Positions 51,352 through 61,068 of a DNA stretch of 64,000 nt are shown here, piece after piece. Under the pieces are notes generated by a model. It worked only from the letters and a program-made list of their open reading frames with translations. It had not been told where the DNA came from and did no database searches. Positions within the stretch are counted from its first letter, which is position 1. Each line of letters opens with the position of its first letter. Where the stretch lies: positions 372,001 through 436,000 of the forward strand of contig OZ240684.1 in assembly GCA_965199175.1 (NCBI GenBank), written 5' to 3'. Source of the stretch: G963923945 sp965199175. GTDB taxonomy: Bacteria > Pseudomonadota > Alphaproteobacteria > G963923945. The translations under genes and the position numbers were made by a program.

Positions 51352-54009
51352 TCAGAGACGGTTGATGAAGTCAACCAAATCGCGCCGGGAACGTTCAAAT
51401 CCTTCGGATAGCTTTGCCAGCTGTGCGCTAAACCCCTGATGAGGAGCATTTTCCTGATTCGTATTTGGATCTGGAGAGACTTGTTGGCTGTTATTTACAT
51501 TTTCTTGTTCAGGTTCTGGATTTTCTTGTGTTGCAGGCGGCTGGGATGCCGATGAGTCGGACGTATTTATCTGGTTTGTTTGTTGTTGCGTTACGTTTTC
51601 TTCGGTTGTCTGTTCCTGGGTTTTTTCCAGATCACTGAACGGGTTGTTTTCAACTAAATCCTGCCAGATAGATGACTGATCCTGAACCCCTTTGAAGAAG
51701 AGAGGATCCCCTTGTATGGCCTGGAAAGCCAGGATGCGTTGTGAAAATTCTTCCTCATCGGTATCGTAAAGAATTTTAGCCATTGCGCCCAGAGCTCTGT
51801 TGAGATTCTCTTCAGAGAGTTGGCCTTCTAAATTGGTCCCGTGGTCAAGAACACGTTCTGCCGTTTCCGGTTCTATCATAGGGGTCGTATCAGATGAGGA
51901 ACCTGATACATCGAACTCAGTCAAAGAGGGGGCATTGTGCTGGATATGGGGTGGGGGTGTCACATTGACGAAAACGGTGGCGGTTGTTCGTTCTCCTTTG
52001 CCGTTATCGGTTACGTAGGTAAAGCCATCTTCCCCGGAAAAGCCTGGATTTGGGGTATAGGAAATCGTGTTGTCGGGATTGATAACAACGACTCCATGAC
52101 CCGGAGTTTCAACCGAAGCGACTGATCCTGTGGCGTCCTGTCCTATGGCATCATGGGCTAAGACATCGATTCGGGCAGTTTGTCCAAAACCGGTCATCAG
52201 ATAGTCGGTTTCGGCAATCAAGACGTTGATGGTGAAGCTCTGAGTATGAGTCTCACCATCGGTATCAGTGACCTGGGCGGTGATCTGGTGGCTGGTATTG
52301 GCTTCATGATTGAGCAATGAGCCATTGGCAACCGTGATGGCGCCGGTTGCCGAGTCAATAGCAAACCGTCCCCCGGCTGTATCGGTCAAGCCATAGGTCA
52401 GGCTGTCCCCGGCATCGGGATCGGTCCCGGTAAGAGTGCCCACAGCAGTACCGTTGGTGGCGTTCTCGGAGATGGTTAAATTTTCAGAAGTATTGGTGGT
52501 GATTATTAAATTATCAACACCCAAAGCCGTATTACCCGGGGTTTGATCTGGTCCTGTTCCAAAGCCGACTTTAATAGTCGTTGCAGTGGTTTCAACCCGG
52601 AAGCTAAAGCTATGAGTCTCATTTTCTTGCTGATCATTTTGATTGAGTACTTCCACAGCTACCGGTGTGTCATCAATATAGATAAAGAAGGATTCACTGT
52701 TCCAGTCATTGATTTCATGGACATCAAAATTGATGATGACTTCATTTTGTGTCCCAGGCAGGGTGAATTCCTTGAATAAAATTTCTGATTCGCTGACTGC
52801 GCTAAAACGTCCCAGAAATTCGCCGAATGGTTCCAGATTTTCGGTCATATTTGTTGACCAACCTTTTGCTCCATTATCGAAATTTTCCTGATGCAGTATG
52901 GAATGAGGGATTAGATTGGCCGGGGTCTCATTGAGATCGGTAACCGTGATGGTGAAGGTCTGAGTATGAGTCTCACCATCGGCATCAGTGACCTGGGCGG
53001 TGATCTGGTGGCTGGCATTGTCTTCATGATTGAGTAGTGAGCCATTGGCAACCGTGATAGCCCCGGTGGTGGCATCAATAGCAAACCGTCCCCCGGCATT
53101 ATCGCTCAAGCCATAGGTCAGGCTGTCCCCGGCATCAGGATCAGTCCCGGTGAGGGTCCCGATAGCAGTACCATTGGCAGCATTCTCTGAGACGTTATTG
53201 GTATCCAGGCTGAGATTGGTCGGGGTCTCATTGAGATCATCAACCGTGATGGTGAAAGTCTGGGTGTAGTTCTCACCAGCGGCATCGGTCACCTGGGCGG
53301 TGATCTGGTGGCTGGCATTGGCTTCATGATTGAGTAGTGAGCCATTGGCAACCGTGATGGCTCCGGTTGCCGAGTCGATAGCAAACCGTCCCCCGGCATT
53401 ATCGCTCAAGCCATAGGTCAGGCTGTCCCCGGCATCGGGATCGGTCCCGGTGAGGGTCCCGACTGTGGTGCCATTGGCGGCATTCTCTGAGACGTTATTG
53501 GTATCCAGGCTGAGATTGGTCGGGGTCTCATTGAGATCATCAACCGTGATGGTGAAAGTCTGGGTGTAGTTCTCACCAGCGGCATCGGTCACCTGGGCGG
53601 TGATCTGGTGGCTGGCATTGGCTTCATGATTGAGCAATGAGCCATTGGCAACTGTGATGGCGCCGGTTGCCGAGTCGATAGCAAACCGTCCCCCGGCATT
53701 ATCGCTCAAGCCATAGGTCAGGCTGTCCCCGGCATCAGGATCAGTCCCGGTGAGGGTCCCGACTGTGGTTCCATTGGCGGCGTTCTCATTGACGGAATTG
53801 GTATCCAGGCTGAGATTGGTCGGGGTCTCATTGAGATCGGTAACCGTGATGGTGAAGCTCTGAGTATGAGTCTCACCATCGGTATCAGTGACCTGGGCGG
53901 TGATCTGGTGGCTGGCATTGGCTTCATGATTGAGCAATGAGCCATTGGCAACTGTGATGACCCCGGTTGCCGAGTCGATGGCAAACCGTCCCCCGGCATT
54001 ATCGCTCAA
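51352..54009 (-). CDS. Cadherin-repeat surface protein, C-terminal part after frameshift
   Basis: 885 open residues continuing the gene that begins at 57353. It opens inside the seventh cadherin-like repeat, contains three more near-identical units, then a jelly-roll-like segment of about 130 residues (ENFDNGAKGWS, FGEFLGRFSAVSES), an eleventh repeat, a tandem Ig/VCBS-type domain (PGHGVVVINPDNTISYTPNP, GFSGEDGFTYV), and a Gln/Pro/Asn-rich tail ending AKLSEGFERSRRDLVDFINR. I see no RTX nonapeptides. Separate translation is unlikely: no SD precedes the first Met, which lies in a repeat. Best read as one gene with the part at 54018-57353. Confidence 0.8.
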   Translation of the reverse strand: MSDNAGGRFAIDSATGVITVANGSLLNHEANASHQITAQVTDTDGETHTQSFTITVTDLNETPTNLSLDTNSVNENAANGTTVGTLTGTDPDAGDSLTYGLSDNAGGRFAIDSATGAITVANGSLLNHEANASHQITAQVTDAAGENYTQTFTITVDDLNETPTNLSLDTNNVSENAANGTTVGTLTGTDPDAGDSLTYGLSDNAGGRFAIDSATGAITVANGSLLNHEANASHQITAQVTDAAGENYTQTFTITVDDLNETPTNLSLDTNNVSENAANGTAIGTLTGTDPDAGDSLTYGLSDNAGGRFAIDATTGAITVANGSLLNHEDNASHQITAQVTDADGETHTQTFTITVTDLNETPANLIPHSILHQENFDNGAKGWSTNMTENLEPFGEFLGRFSAVSESEILFKEFTLPGTQNEVIINFDVHEINDWNSESFFIYIDDTPVAVEVLNQNDQQENETHSFSFRVETTATTIKVGFGTGPDQTPGNTALGVDNLIITTNTSENLTISENATNGTAVGTLTGTDPDAGDSLTYGLTDTAGGRFAIDSATGAITVANGSLLNHEANTSHQITAQVTDTDGETHTQSFTINVLIAETDYLMTGFGQTARIDVLAHDAIGQDATGSVASVETPGHGVVVINPDNTISYTPNPGFSGEDGFTYVTDNGKGERTTATVFVNVTPPPHIQHNAPSLTEFDVSGSSSDTTPMIEPETAERVLDHGTNLEGQLSEENLNRALGAMAKILYDTDEEEFSQRILAFQAIQGDPLFFKGVQDQSSIWQDLVENNPFSDLEKTQEQTTEENVTQQQTNQINTSDSSASQPPATQENPEPEQENVNNSQQVSPDPNTNQENAPHQGFSAQLAKLSEGFERSRRDLVDFINRL

Positions 54010-55895
54010 GCCATAGGTCAGGCTGTCCCCGGCATCGGGATCAGTCCCGGTGAGGGTCCCGATAGCAGACCATTGGCGGCATTCTCTGAGACGTTATTGG
54101 TATCCAGGCTGAGATTGGTCGGGGTCTCATTGAGATCATCAACCGTGATGGTGAAGCTCTGAGTATGAGTCTCGCCATCGGCATCAGTGACCTGGGCGGT
54201 GATCTGGTGGCTGGCATTGTCTTCATGATTGAGCAATGAGCCATTGGCAACCGTGATGGCTCCGGTTGCCGAGTCGATGGCAAACCGTCCTCCGGCATTA
54301 TCGGTCAAGCCATAGGTCAGGCTATCTCCGGCATCGGGATCAGTCCCGGTGAGAGTCCCCACTGTGGTTCCATTGGCGGCATTCTCTGAGACGTTATTGG
54401 TATCCAGGCTGAGATTGGTCGGGGTCTCATTGAGATCATCAACCGTGATGGTGAAGCTCTGAGTATGAGTCTCGCCATCGGCATCAGTGACCTGGGCGGT
54501 GATCTGGTGGCTGGCATTGGCTTCATGATTGAGCAATGAGCCATTGGCAACTGTGATGACCCCGGTTGCCGAGTCAATAGCAAACCGTCCCCCGGCTGTA
54601 TCGGTCAAGCCATAGGTCAGGCTGTCCCCGGCATCAGGATCAGTCCCGGTGAGAGTCCCGATAGCAGTACCATTGGCGGCATTCTCTGAGACGTTATTGG
54701 TATCCAGGCTGAGATTGTTCGGGGTCTCATTGAGATCGGTAACCGTGATGGTGAAGATCTGGGTGTAGCTCTCACCATCGGCATCAGTGACCTGGGCGGT
54801 GATCTGGTGGCTGGCATTGGCTTCATGATTGAGCAATGAGCCATTGGCAACTGTGATGACCCCGGTTGCCGAGTCAATAGCAAACCGTCCCCCGGCGGTA
54901 TTGGTCAAGCCATAGGTCAGGCTGTCCCCGGCATCAGGATCAGTCCCGGTGAGAGTCCCGATAGCAGTACCATTGGCGGCATTCTCTGAGACGTTATTGG
55001 TATCCAGGCTGAGATTGGTCGGGGTCTCATTGAGATCATCAACCGTGATGGTAAAACTCTGGCTGAAGCTCTCACCATCGGCATCAGTGACCTGGGCGGT
55101 GATCTGGTGGCTGGCATTGGCTTCATGATTGAGCAGTGAGCCATTGGCAACTGTGATGACCCCGGTTGCCGAGTCGATGGCAAACCGTCCCCCGGCTGTA
55201 TCGGTCAAGCCATAGGTCAGGCTGTCCCCGGCATCAGGATCAGTCCCGGTGAGAGTCCCGACTGTGGTACCATTGGCGGCATTCTCTGAGACGTTATTGG
55301 TATCCAGGCTGAGATTGTTCGGGGTCTCATTGAGATCATTAACCGTGATGGTGAAGATCTGGGTGTAGCTCTCACCATCGGCATCAGTGACCTGGGCGGT
55401 GATCTGGTGGCTGGCATTGGCTTCATGATTGAGCAATGAGCCATTGGCAACTGTGATGACCCCGGTTGCCGAGTCAATAGCAAACCGTCCCCCAGCATTA
55501 TCGGTTAAGCCATAGGTCAGGCTGTCCCCGGCATCGGGATCGGTCCCGGTGAGGGTCCCGATAGCAGTACCATTGGCAGCATTCTCATTGACGCTATTGG
55601 TATCCAGGCTGAGATTGGTCGGGTTCTCATTGAGATCGGTAACCGTGATGGTGAAGCTCTGGCTGAAGGTCTCACCAGCGGCATCAGTGACCTGGGCGGT
55701 GATCTGGTGGCTGGCATTGGCTTCATGATTGAGCAATGAGCCATTGGCAACCGTGATGACCCCGGTTGCCGAGTCGATGGCAAACCGTCCCCCGGCATTA
55801 TCGGTTAAGCCATAGGTCAGGCTGTCCCCGGCATCAGGATCAGTCCCGGTGAGAGTCCCGATAGCAGTACCATTGGCGGCATTCTCGCTAATCGA
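52911..55895. repeat. Tandem array of ten near-identical 300-bp cadherin-like units
   Basis: The coding region repeats with a strict 300-bp (100-codon) period. Each unit encodes ENAANGTxxGTLTGTDPDAG, LTYGL, GGRFAID, GxITVANGSLLNHE and ASHQITAQVTD. Units differ by scattered substitutions (AIG or TVG, SNAG or TDTAG types). One unit is 299 bp: near 54067 the others read GCAGTACC and this one GCAGACC. An eleventh, more divergent unit lies apart at about 52190-52480. Confidence 0.92.
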
Positions 55896-57353
55896 AGCGG
55901 TTCCTTCCTCAGTCAAGCGGACATTATCAATCAGACTGCCTTCTCCACTATTGGCCGTGGCTGGTTCACGAAATTCCAGACGGTCCAGACCTCCACTGCC
56001 GGTGACAGCGAAAGAATAGGTTTGCCAGTTCGTTGAGGCGGGAGTAATCGACTCTAAAAGAGTACCGCGCCAATAGATTTCCACCTCATTGGTGCTGCTT
56101 CCGGTACCGGGTCTTTGGCTAAGGTCCAGTGATAAAGTATAGCTCTGGCCATCAACCGTTTGGATATCCTGATAGACACTATCTTGCTGATATGCGTAAT
56201 CAAGCTCCAGCCATTGGTCGCCTTCGGAGGCGGTGTGTCCATTATAATTGTCCTGGATTTCTAAATGATCGGAGGCGTTCCAGCCGGGGACATCGGATGA
56301 TGTGTACCCTCCCCAGTTACCACTGGCGACATCCGGGTTTTCGAATCCTCCATTGATGATTAGATTGCTGGCTCCGGCAGGTGTCAGGGAAATGGCGGTG
56401 GGAGCAGCCAGAGTCCCATCATAGGCCGCTGCCGCCTGGGCATCATCGAGAACATCTTCCTCAACGTCGCCGCGTTCGTATTCAAGATCAAAGTCGCCGC
56501 CATGGGCATCGCCGCCAGTGATATCAGTGGATGCAGCGATATCAGCACCCGTGACTTCGGATAAGTGATCAACGAAAGCCTGACCGGTTTCAGTCTCCGC
56601 AACTTTACAGCCCCAGATGATGATATCACCATTTTCGGAAAGAGATTCTCCCCAGGCTGTCAAGGCCTGGTTGTAAACGGCCAGAGAGTGATCGGATAAT
56701 GTGGCTTCACCCAGGAAAAGTTGACCATCATCCCCATGGCTGACCAGATGAATTGCTGATAAATCCTGATGGTTGGCCAGGATATCGGCAATTTGTTGCA
56801 CTCCGTCTTTGACCGGATCAAGGGTATAAGTTATGGCATCGCTTTCAATGGCTGCAATGAGTTGATCGGGGTTATCAACCCGGGAATCAATAAAGATGAT
56901 TTCCCTGGCACCTTCATGAGAAAAATCAGGGCTGGCTTCCGGGGCATCAAAGAGCCCGCTGTTGCTGTTTCTATTGTCGGTTGGCGCATCATCTGCGGCT
57001 GTTTTGGTGGGTGTCTCGGACTCCGGGGTGCTTCCGGCAACATCAAAGGCCGTGGTAACCGCCGCTGCATCAAGCATCACCCGGGGTTCCAGCCGCCGTA
57101 ACATGCGTTTTTTACGCAGACGTTTTTTGCGCTTTTGTATCCCGGTGCCATGAGACTCTTTGCGATCAGAGTCTTTGGCCTGTTGTGTATTTTCTTGAGG
57201 GCTTCTTTTGCGTTTTCGGCTTTTGGGGAGCTTTTTCTGGTCAGAGTCTCCGGCTTGTTGTGTGTTTTCTGTAGGGCTTTTTTTGCGTTTTCGGACCCGG
57301 TTTTTATGAGGTTTTTTCTGATCAGAAGCCCCAATCTGTTGTGTATATGCCAT
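54018..57353 (-). CDS. LEPR/DUF4347/cadherin-repeat surface protein, N-terminal part (frameshifted)
   Basis: 1111 residues from the ATG at 57353 (GGAG eight bases upstream; the frame is open to 57401). Residues 1-80 are Lys/Arg-rich with three copies of a roughly 26-residue unit (TQQxGDSDQKK), ending in RRLEPRVMLDAAA, the short motif found at the N-terminus of many giant adhesins. A DUF4347 domain follows (IFIDSRVDN, IHLVSHGDDGQLFLG, IIIWGCKVAETETG), then a DUF642/CBM-like sandwich (NLIINGGFENPD to EGSLIDNVRLTEEG), and repeats 1 to 7. In repeat 7 a missing base near 54067 shifts the frame and ends the product at 54018. The rest is open at 51352-54009. Likely a cell-surface or exported adhesin; no secretion genes adjoin it. 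Confidence 0.85.
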   Translation of the reverse strand: MAYTQQIGASDQKKPHKNRVRKRKKSPTENTQQAGDSDQKKLPKSRKRKRSPQENTQQAKDSDRKESHGTGIQKRKKRLRKKRMLRRLEPRVMLDAAAVTTAFDVAGSTPESETPTKTAADDAPTDNRNSNSGLFDAPEASPDFSHEGAREIIFIDSRVDNPDQLIAAIESDAITYTLDPVKDGVQQIADILANHQDLSAIHLVSHGDDGQLFLGEATLSDHSLAVYNQALTAWGESLSENGDIIIWGCKVAETETGQAFVDHLSEVTGADIAASTDITGGDAHGGDFDLEYERGDVEEDVLDDAQAAAAYDGTLAAPTAISLTPAGASNLIINGGFENPDVASGNWGGYTSSDVPGWNASDHLEIQDNYNGHTASEGDQWLELDYAYQQDSVYQDIQTVDGQSYTLSLDLSQRPGTGSSTNEVEIYWRGTLLESITPASTNWQTYSFAVTGSGGLDRLEFREPATANSGEGSLIDNVRLTEEGTASISENAANGTAIGTLTGTDPDAGDSLTYGLTDNAGGRFAIDSATGVITVANGSLLNHEANASHQITAQVTDAAGETFSQSFTITVTDLNENPTNLSLDTNSVNENAANGTAIGTLTGTDPDAGDSLTYGLTDNAGGRFAIDSATGVITVANGSLLNHEANASHQITAQVTDADGESYTQIFTITVNDLNETPNNLSLDTNNVSENAANGTTVGTLTGTDPDAGDSLTYGLTDTAGGRFAIDSATGVITVANGSLLNHEANASHQITAQVTDADGESFSQSFTITVDDLNETPTNLSLDTNNVSENAANGTAIGTLTGTDPDAGDSLTYGLTNTAGGRFAIDSATGVITVANGSLLNHEANASHQITAQVTDADGESYTQIFTITVTDLNETPNNLSLDTNNVSENAANGTAIGTLTGTDPDAGDSLTYGLTDTAGGRFAIDSATGVITVANGSLLNHEANASHQITAQVTDADGETHTQSFTITVDDLNETPTNLSLDTNNVSENAANGTTVGTLTGTDPDAGDSLTYGLTDNAGGRFAIDSATGAITVANGSLLNHEDNASHQITAQVTDADGETHTQSFTITVDDLNETPTNLSLDTNNVSENAANGLLSGPSPGLIPMPGTA

Positions 57354-57687
57354 AACACGTCTCCAACCAACCCCATCGGGATGCCGGTTTGAATCAGGCA
57401 ACTCTCTGAGATGACTTGAAGCGTCTGAGGAGCGACCATTTCTTATGATGTTAGGCGGAAAACGTTAAATATGTGTTTATAAAACCCTTGATAAATAGTA
57501 TATATTTTGAAGCATTCAATTAAAAAAAATATTCAATTAAAAATAAAAGAGCATAATCAATATAAAAAATAACTTATTAAGAAATAATTTTTATAATAAA
57601 AAATATAAATTGTAATTATAAATACTATAAAATAACCAGATACTATAAAATAACTAGAAAATATTATACCATCCTTTACTATGGGGA
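57354..57687. other. AT-rich upstream region of the surface protein gene
   Basis: No gene seen. From about 57470 to 57670 the DNA is extremely AT-rich with long A/T runs and a roughly 17-bp near duplication (ATACTATAAAATAAC, at about 57622 and 57639). This resembles an AT-rich, H-NS-like-silenced or UP-element-type promoter region for the leftward surface protein gene; the exact boxes are not resolvable. Confidence 0.6.
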
Positions 57688-58599
57688 TTATGCTGATGCT
57701 ATGAGGGCCAGCAGATCATTGGGCAGAACAAAGCAAGCCCCATGGATGGCTGCATTGTAATAGCGCAAAGCGGTATGATCGCGAATTCGGGGAGCAATTA
57801 TAGATTCGGTAACCCGGCTCCTGGCCGGGTCATCACAGCCCCAGCCAAAAGCCATAAAGCCGCCATGATAGCTGGGTACCGGGGCAAGATAGATCCGGCT
57901 ATCGGCAAAGAGTCGTTTCCTGATACGGTGACAGGAAACCAAAGAGTCTGCTTGCAGAAAAGGCGTGCCGTTTTGGGTTACAAGAATGCCGCCTGCTTTG
58001 AGGCTGTCGCGGCAAGCGGTGAGAAAACGGGTTTCAAATAATGCGGCACCAGGGCCGATGGGATCTGTCGAATCAACAATGATCAGGTCAAACCGGTCCG
58101 CATGATTTTCGAGGAAACAACATCCATCAGCAATCACGATATGGGCGCGGGGATCTTCAAAAGCACCCTGGGAGAGCGATGGCATATAATGCTTGCAGAG
58201 TTTGATGACTGTTTCATCAATATCAACCAGAGTCACCCGTTTTACCGGATGTTTCAGGACTTCACGCAAACAGCCCCCATCGCCGCCGCCAATAATCAAA
58301 ACATCCTCAGCCTGACCATGGGCGAACAGCGGAACATGGGCCAGCATTTCATGATAGATATATTCATCGCCCTGGGTTGTTTGTACCGCACCATCAAGGG
58401 TAAGAACCCGGCCAAGCCGTTCATTCTCAAAGATCAGGATTTCATGATGGGGGGTGTTTTCCCGGACCAGAAGTCGGGATATGCGCAATGTCTCACGCAT
58501 ATGGTCATGGAGAGTTTCTTCAAACCAGGTCCAGGCCGACTCGTTATCCTGCTGTGACATGGTTTTTGCCCGGATGGATTTTGGATGTGATTGGCTCAT
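57688..58599 (-). CDS. speE: Spermidine synthase (polyamine aminopropyltransferase)
   Basis: Transfers the aminopropyl group of decarboxylated SAM to putrescine. 303 residues. WFEETLHDHMRETLRI at the substrate gate, GDEYIYHEMLAHVPLF, LIIGGGDGGCLREVLKH (nucleotide binding) and VDSTDPIGPG (catalytic Asp region) are intact. The start at 58599 overlaps the stop of the preceding gene (ATGA), supporting coupling; an internal Met at residue 14 is an alternative. No speD adjoins it, so decarboxylated SAM must come from elsewhere. Confidence 0.95.
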   Translation of the reverse strand: MSQSHPKSIRAKTMSQQDNESAWTWFEETLHDHMRETLRISRLLVRENTPHHEILIFENERLGRVLTLDGAVQTTQGDEYIYHEMLAHVPLFAHGQAEDVLIIGGGDGGCLREVLKHPVKRVTLVDIDETVIKLCKHYMPSLSQGAFEDPRAHIVIADGCCFLENHADRFDLIIVDSTDPIGPGAALFETRFLTACRDSLKAGGILVTQNGTPFLQADSLVSCHRIRKRLFADSRIYLAPVPSYHGGFMAFGWGCDDPARSRVTESIIAPRIRDHTALRYYNAAIHGACFVLPNDLLALIASA

Positions 58600-60005
58600 A
58601 ATATTTTTCCCGGATTCATCAGGTCCTCAGGGTCCATGAGATGTTTGATCCGCCGCATCAGATCAAGGCAGACAGGATCACTCAGGCGTTCCAGTTCACC
58701 GCGTTTTAAGAGACCGATGCCATGTTCGGCACTCACACTGCCGCCATATGTATGGACAATATCATGAACCAGGCGGTTGATTTCGGTCCGGTGATCGAGA
58801 AAAGCCTGTTTTTCAGATTCGTTTTGAACCTGTTTTGGCTGGCTGATATTGAAATGGATATTGCCATCCCCAATATGGCCGAAGGCAACCGGTCGCGCAC
58901 CGGGCAGCAATGTTTCAACGGCTTGGCTGGCCTGGTCAATAAATGCCGGAATGGTCGAGATTGGTACAGAAATATCATGCTTAATACTTCCGCCTGCCCG
59001 GGTTTGAGCCTCCGGAAGACACTCACGCAAACGCCATAAAGACTGTGCTTGCGTGAGGCTGGTGGCCACCCGGGCATCAGCCATGATGCCATCTTTCAGA
59101 GCATCAGCAATGACGGCTTGGGTCTGATCCGCTGCATCTCTGGCCTGCTGGGATGAAATCTCAATAAGGGCATACCAGGGGGAGTACTGATCAGAAAACG
59201 GATTGCGCGTGCCTGGTATGTGGTTACATACCAGATCAAGAGCGATATGTGGCATCAATTCAAAGGCCGTTAAATCACCGCCCCAGGCGTCTCCTGCCTG
59301 ATGAAAAAAATCCAGGACACCGGCCAGAGAAGAAAAAGCCCCGATCATGGTTGCTTGTGAGGCCGGGCGTGGAAACAGTTTCAAAACTGCAGCCGTTATG
59401 ATGCCCAGCGTGCCTTCTGATCCAATCAGTAACTGTTTGAGATCATAGCCGCTATTGTCTTTGCGCAGACGCTTCAAGTCATTAAACAGGCTTCCATCAG
59501 CCAGGACCGCTTCGATCCCTAAAACCAGATCACGTACCGAACCATAGCGTATGACCCCGGTACCGCCGGCATTGGTGGCGATTGTGCCACCGATTTGGCA
59601 ACGTCCTTCCGAGGCCATGCGCAGAGGAAAAAGACGTTTGACCCGGTCAGCCGCCTGTTGGATATCCCTTAACGTGCAACCAGCCTCAACGGTGATCGTA
59701 TTATCATTCGGATCAATGCGGCGCAGGCGATTCATCTTTTCCAGCGAAACGACAATATGCCGCGAAGCATCACCCGGCACAGCACCGCCTACCAGACCGG
59801 TATTGCCGCCCTGGGGGATCATTGCAAGACTTTCACGGCGGCATATCTCTACGACTCCGACGACCTGATCCACAGATGAAGGTTGGGCCACCAGGAGGGC
59901 TTTTCCCTGGTAAAAACCCCGCCATTCAGCCAGGTAGGGGGCCATGGCAGCCGGATCGTCAATGATACCTGTTGGTCCGAGAAGATCATGCAAACCGGAA
60001 GACAT
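58596..60005 (-). CDS. FAD-binding D-2-hydroxyacid dehydrogenase (D-2-hydroxyglutarate/D-lactate type)
   Basis: 469 residues of the VAO/DLD family. FAD_binding_4 domain with VAQPSSVDQVVGVVEICRRE, IPQGGNTGLVGGAVP and GGTIATNAGGTGVIRYGSVR; then LLIGSEGTLGIITAAVLKLF; then FAD-oxidase C-terminal domain with FGHIGDGNIHFNIS and VSAEHGIGLLKRGEL. Closest in layout to D-2-hydroxyglutarate dehydrogenase and D-lactate dehydrogenase (cytochrome); the substrate cannot be fixed from sequence alone. Starts 17 bp after tsaC and overlaps speE. Confidence 0.9.
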   Translation of the reverse strand: MSSGLHDLLGPTGIIDDPAAMAPYLAEWRGFYQGKALLVAQPSSVDQVVGVVEICRRESLAMIPQGGNTGLVGGAVPGDASRHIVVSLEKMNRLRRIDPNDNTITVEAGCTLRDIQQAADRVKRLFPLRMASEGRCQIGGTIATNAGGTGVIRYGSVRDLVLGIEAVLADGSLFNDLKRLRKDNSGYDLKQLLIGSEGTLGIITAAVLKLFPRPASQATMIGAFSSLAGVLDFFHQAGDAWGGDLTAFELMPHIALDLVCNHIPGTRNPFSDQYSPWYALIEISSQQARDAADQTQAVIADALKDGIMADARVATSLTQAQSLWRLRECLPEAQTRAGGSIKHDISVPISTIPAFIDQASQAVETLLPGARPVAFGHIGDGNIHFNISQPKQVQNESEKQAFLDHRTEINRLVHDIVHTYGGSVSAEHGIGLLKRGELERLSDPVCLDLMRRIKHLMDPEDLMNPGKIL

Positions 60006-60022
60006 GGTGCTCTTTCAATCGA

Positions 60023-61024
60023 TCAGGCGGGTGATACGACCCGTTGGGGGGATGATGGGGGGTCAGATGGAGTCGCGGCCCGGCGCAAACGATCATTGAT
60101 GGCGTATCCAAGATCATCCTGGGGTATTGGCATCACGGCAATTCCTGAAGCATTGGAATTGTCAAGTTCGCGTAGCATAGAAAACAGGTTTGCCGCTGCT
60201 TCATGCAGATTACCCTGAGGGCTGAGGTTACGCTCTGCCACACAGCCGGTCAAATGATGGGGACCAAAAGACAGCAAGGCCTCACCATGATGCAGGGTGG
60301 TTGCATCAAGCCGTACAGGTAAACAAGGGGCATAATGACGCGACAGGCATCCAGGTGACCGGGGAGGGTGGGTGCTGGTTTTCTGAATGCTTAAAGGCCC
60401 GGTGAGGGTGGCAATCTCTGAGGCCAGAATACTGCCTGGACGCAGAAGAACCGGGGTCTCACCGCTGACGTCAACAACCGAGGACTCAAGGCCAATAGCG
60501 CATGGTCCGCCATCAAGGATGAGAGCAACTTTTTCCCCTAAACAGGTGGCGACATGGGCGGCTGTTGTCGGGCTGATACGCCCGGAGGGATTGGCACTGG
60601 GTGCCGCAATCGGGCAGTTGGATCGTTGCAGCAATGTCCTGGCCAGAGATGCAGCCGGTACACGGACAGCCAGGGTATCAAGACCGGCAGCCGCCAAAAG
60701 GGAAACAGGTGATGTGGATTTACGTTTGAGAACCAGAGTCAGGGGGCCAGGCCAGAATTTTTGGGCCAGCAGACGTGATCGATGATCAAAAACCACATGG
60801 GATTCTGCAGCATCAGCATCCGGAAAATGAATAATCAATGGGTTGAAATGAGGTCGATTTTTGGCTGCGAAAATAGCGGCCACAGACTGATCACGAGTCG
60901 CATCCCCACCAAGACCGTAAACAGTTTCGGTCGGAAAGGCGACCAAAAGACCATCATGTAAGGCGGCAACAGCTTGTGAAATGGCCTGAGAATCACCGCT
61001 TCTTATGATTGATCCTGCCGCCAT
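60023..61024 (-). CDS. tsaC: L-threonylcarbamoyladenylate synthase (Sua5/TsaC type)
   Basis: Makes the threonylcarbamoyl-AMP used for t6A37 in ANN-decoding tRNAs. 333 residues, the long Sua5 architecture: an N-terminal YrdC-fold domain (FPTETVYGLGGDATRDQSVA, AAKNRPHFNPLIIHF, CPIAAPSANPSGRISPT) and a C-terminal Sua5 domain opening with SPGCLSRHYAPCLPV. Lies 44 bp after cysQ in the same direction. Confidence 0.95.
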   Translation of the reverse strand: MAAGSIIRSGDSQAISQAVAALHDGLLVAFPTETVYGLGGDATRDQSVAAIFAAKNRPHFNPLIIHFPDADAAESHVVFDHRSRLLAQKFWPGPLTLVLKRKSTSPVSLLAAAGLDTLAVRVPAASLARTLLQRSNCPIAAPSANPSGRISPTTAAHVATCLGEKVALILDGGPCAIGLESSVVDVSGETPVLLRPGSILASEIATLTGPLSIQKTSTHPPRSPGCLSRHYAPCLPVRLDATTLHHGEALLSFGPHHLTGCVAERNLSPQGNLHEAAANLFSMLRELDNSNASGIAVMPIPQDDLGYAINDRLRRAATPSDPPSSPQRVVSPA

Positions 61025-61068
61025 TGACTAAGACGTATCCGTATCGATTCAGTATCGGTTGCGCGGGT

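Noticed and set aside
54041..55798. Series of 85-93-codon frames spaced 300 bp apart inside the cadherin array
   Set aside because: Out-of-frame shadows repeated with the array; useful only as a ruler of the 300-bp period.
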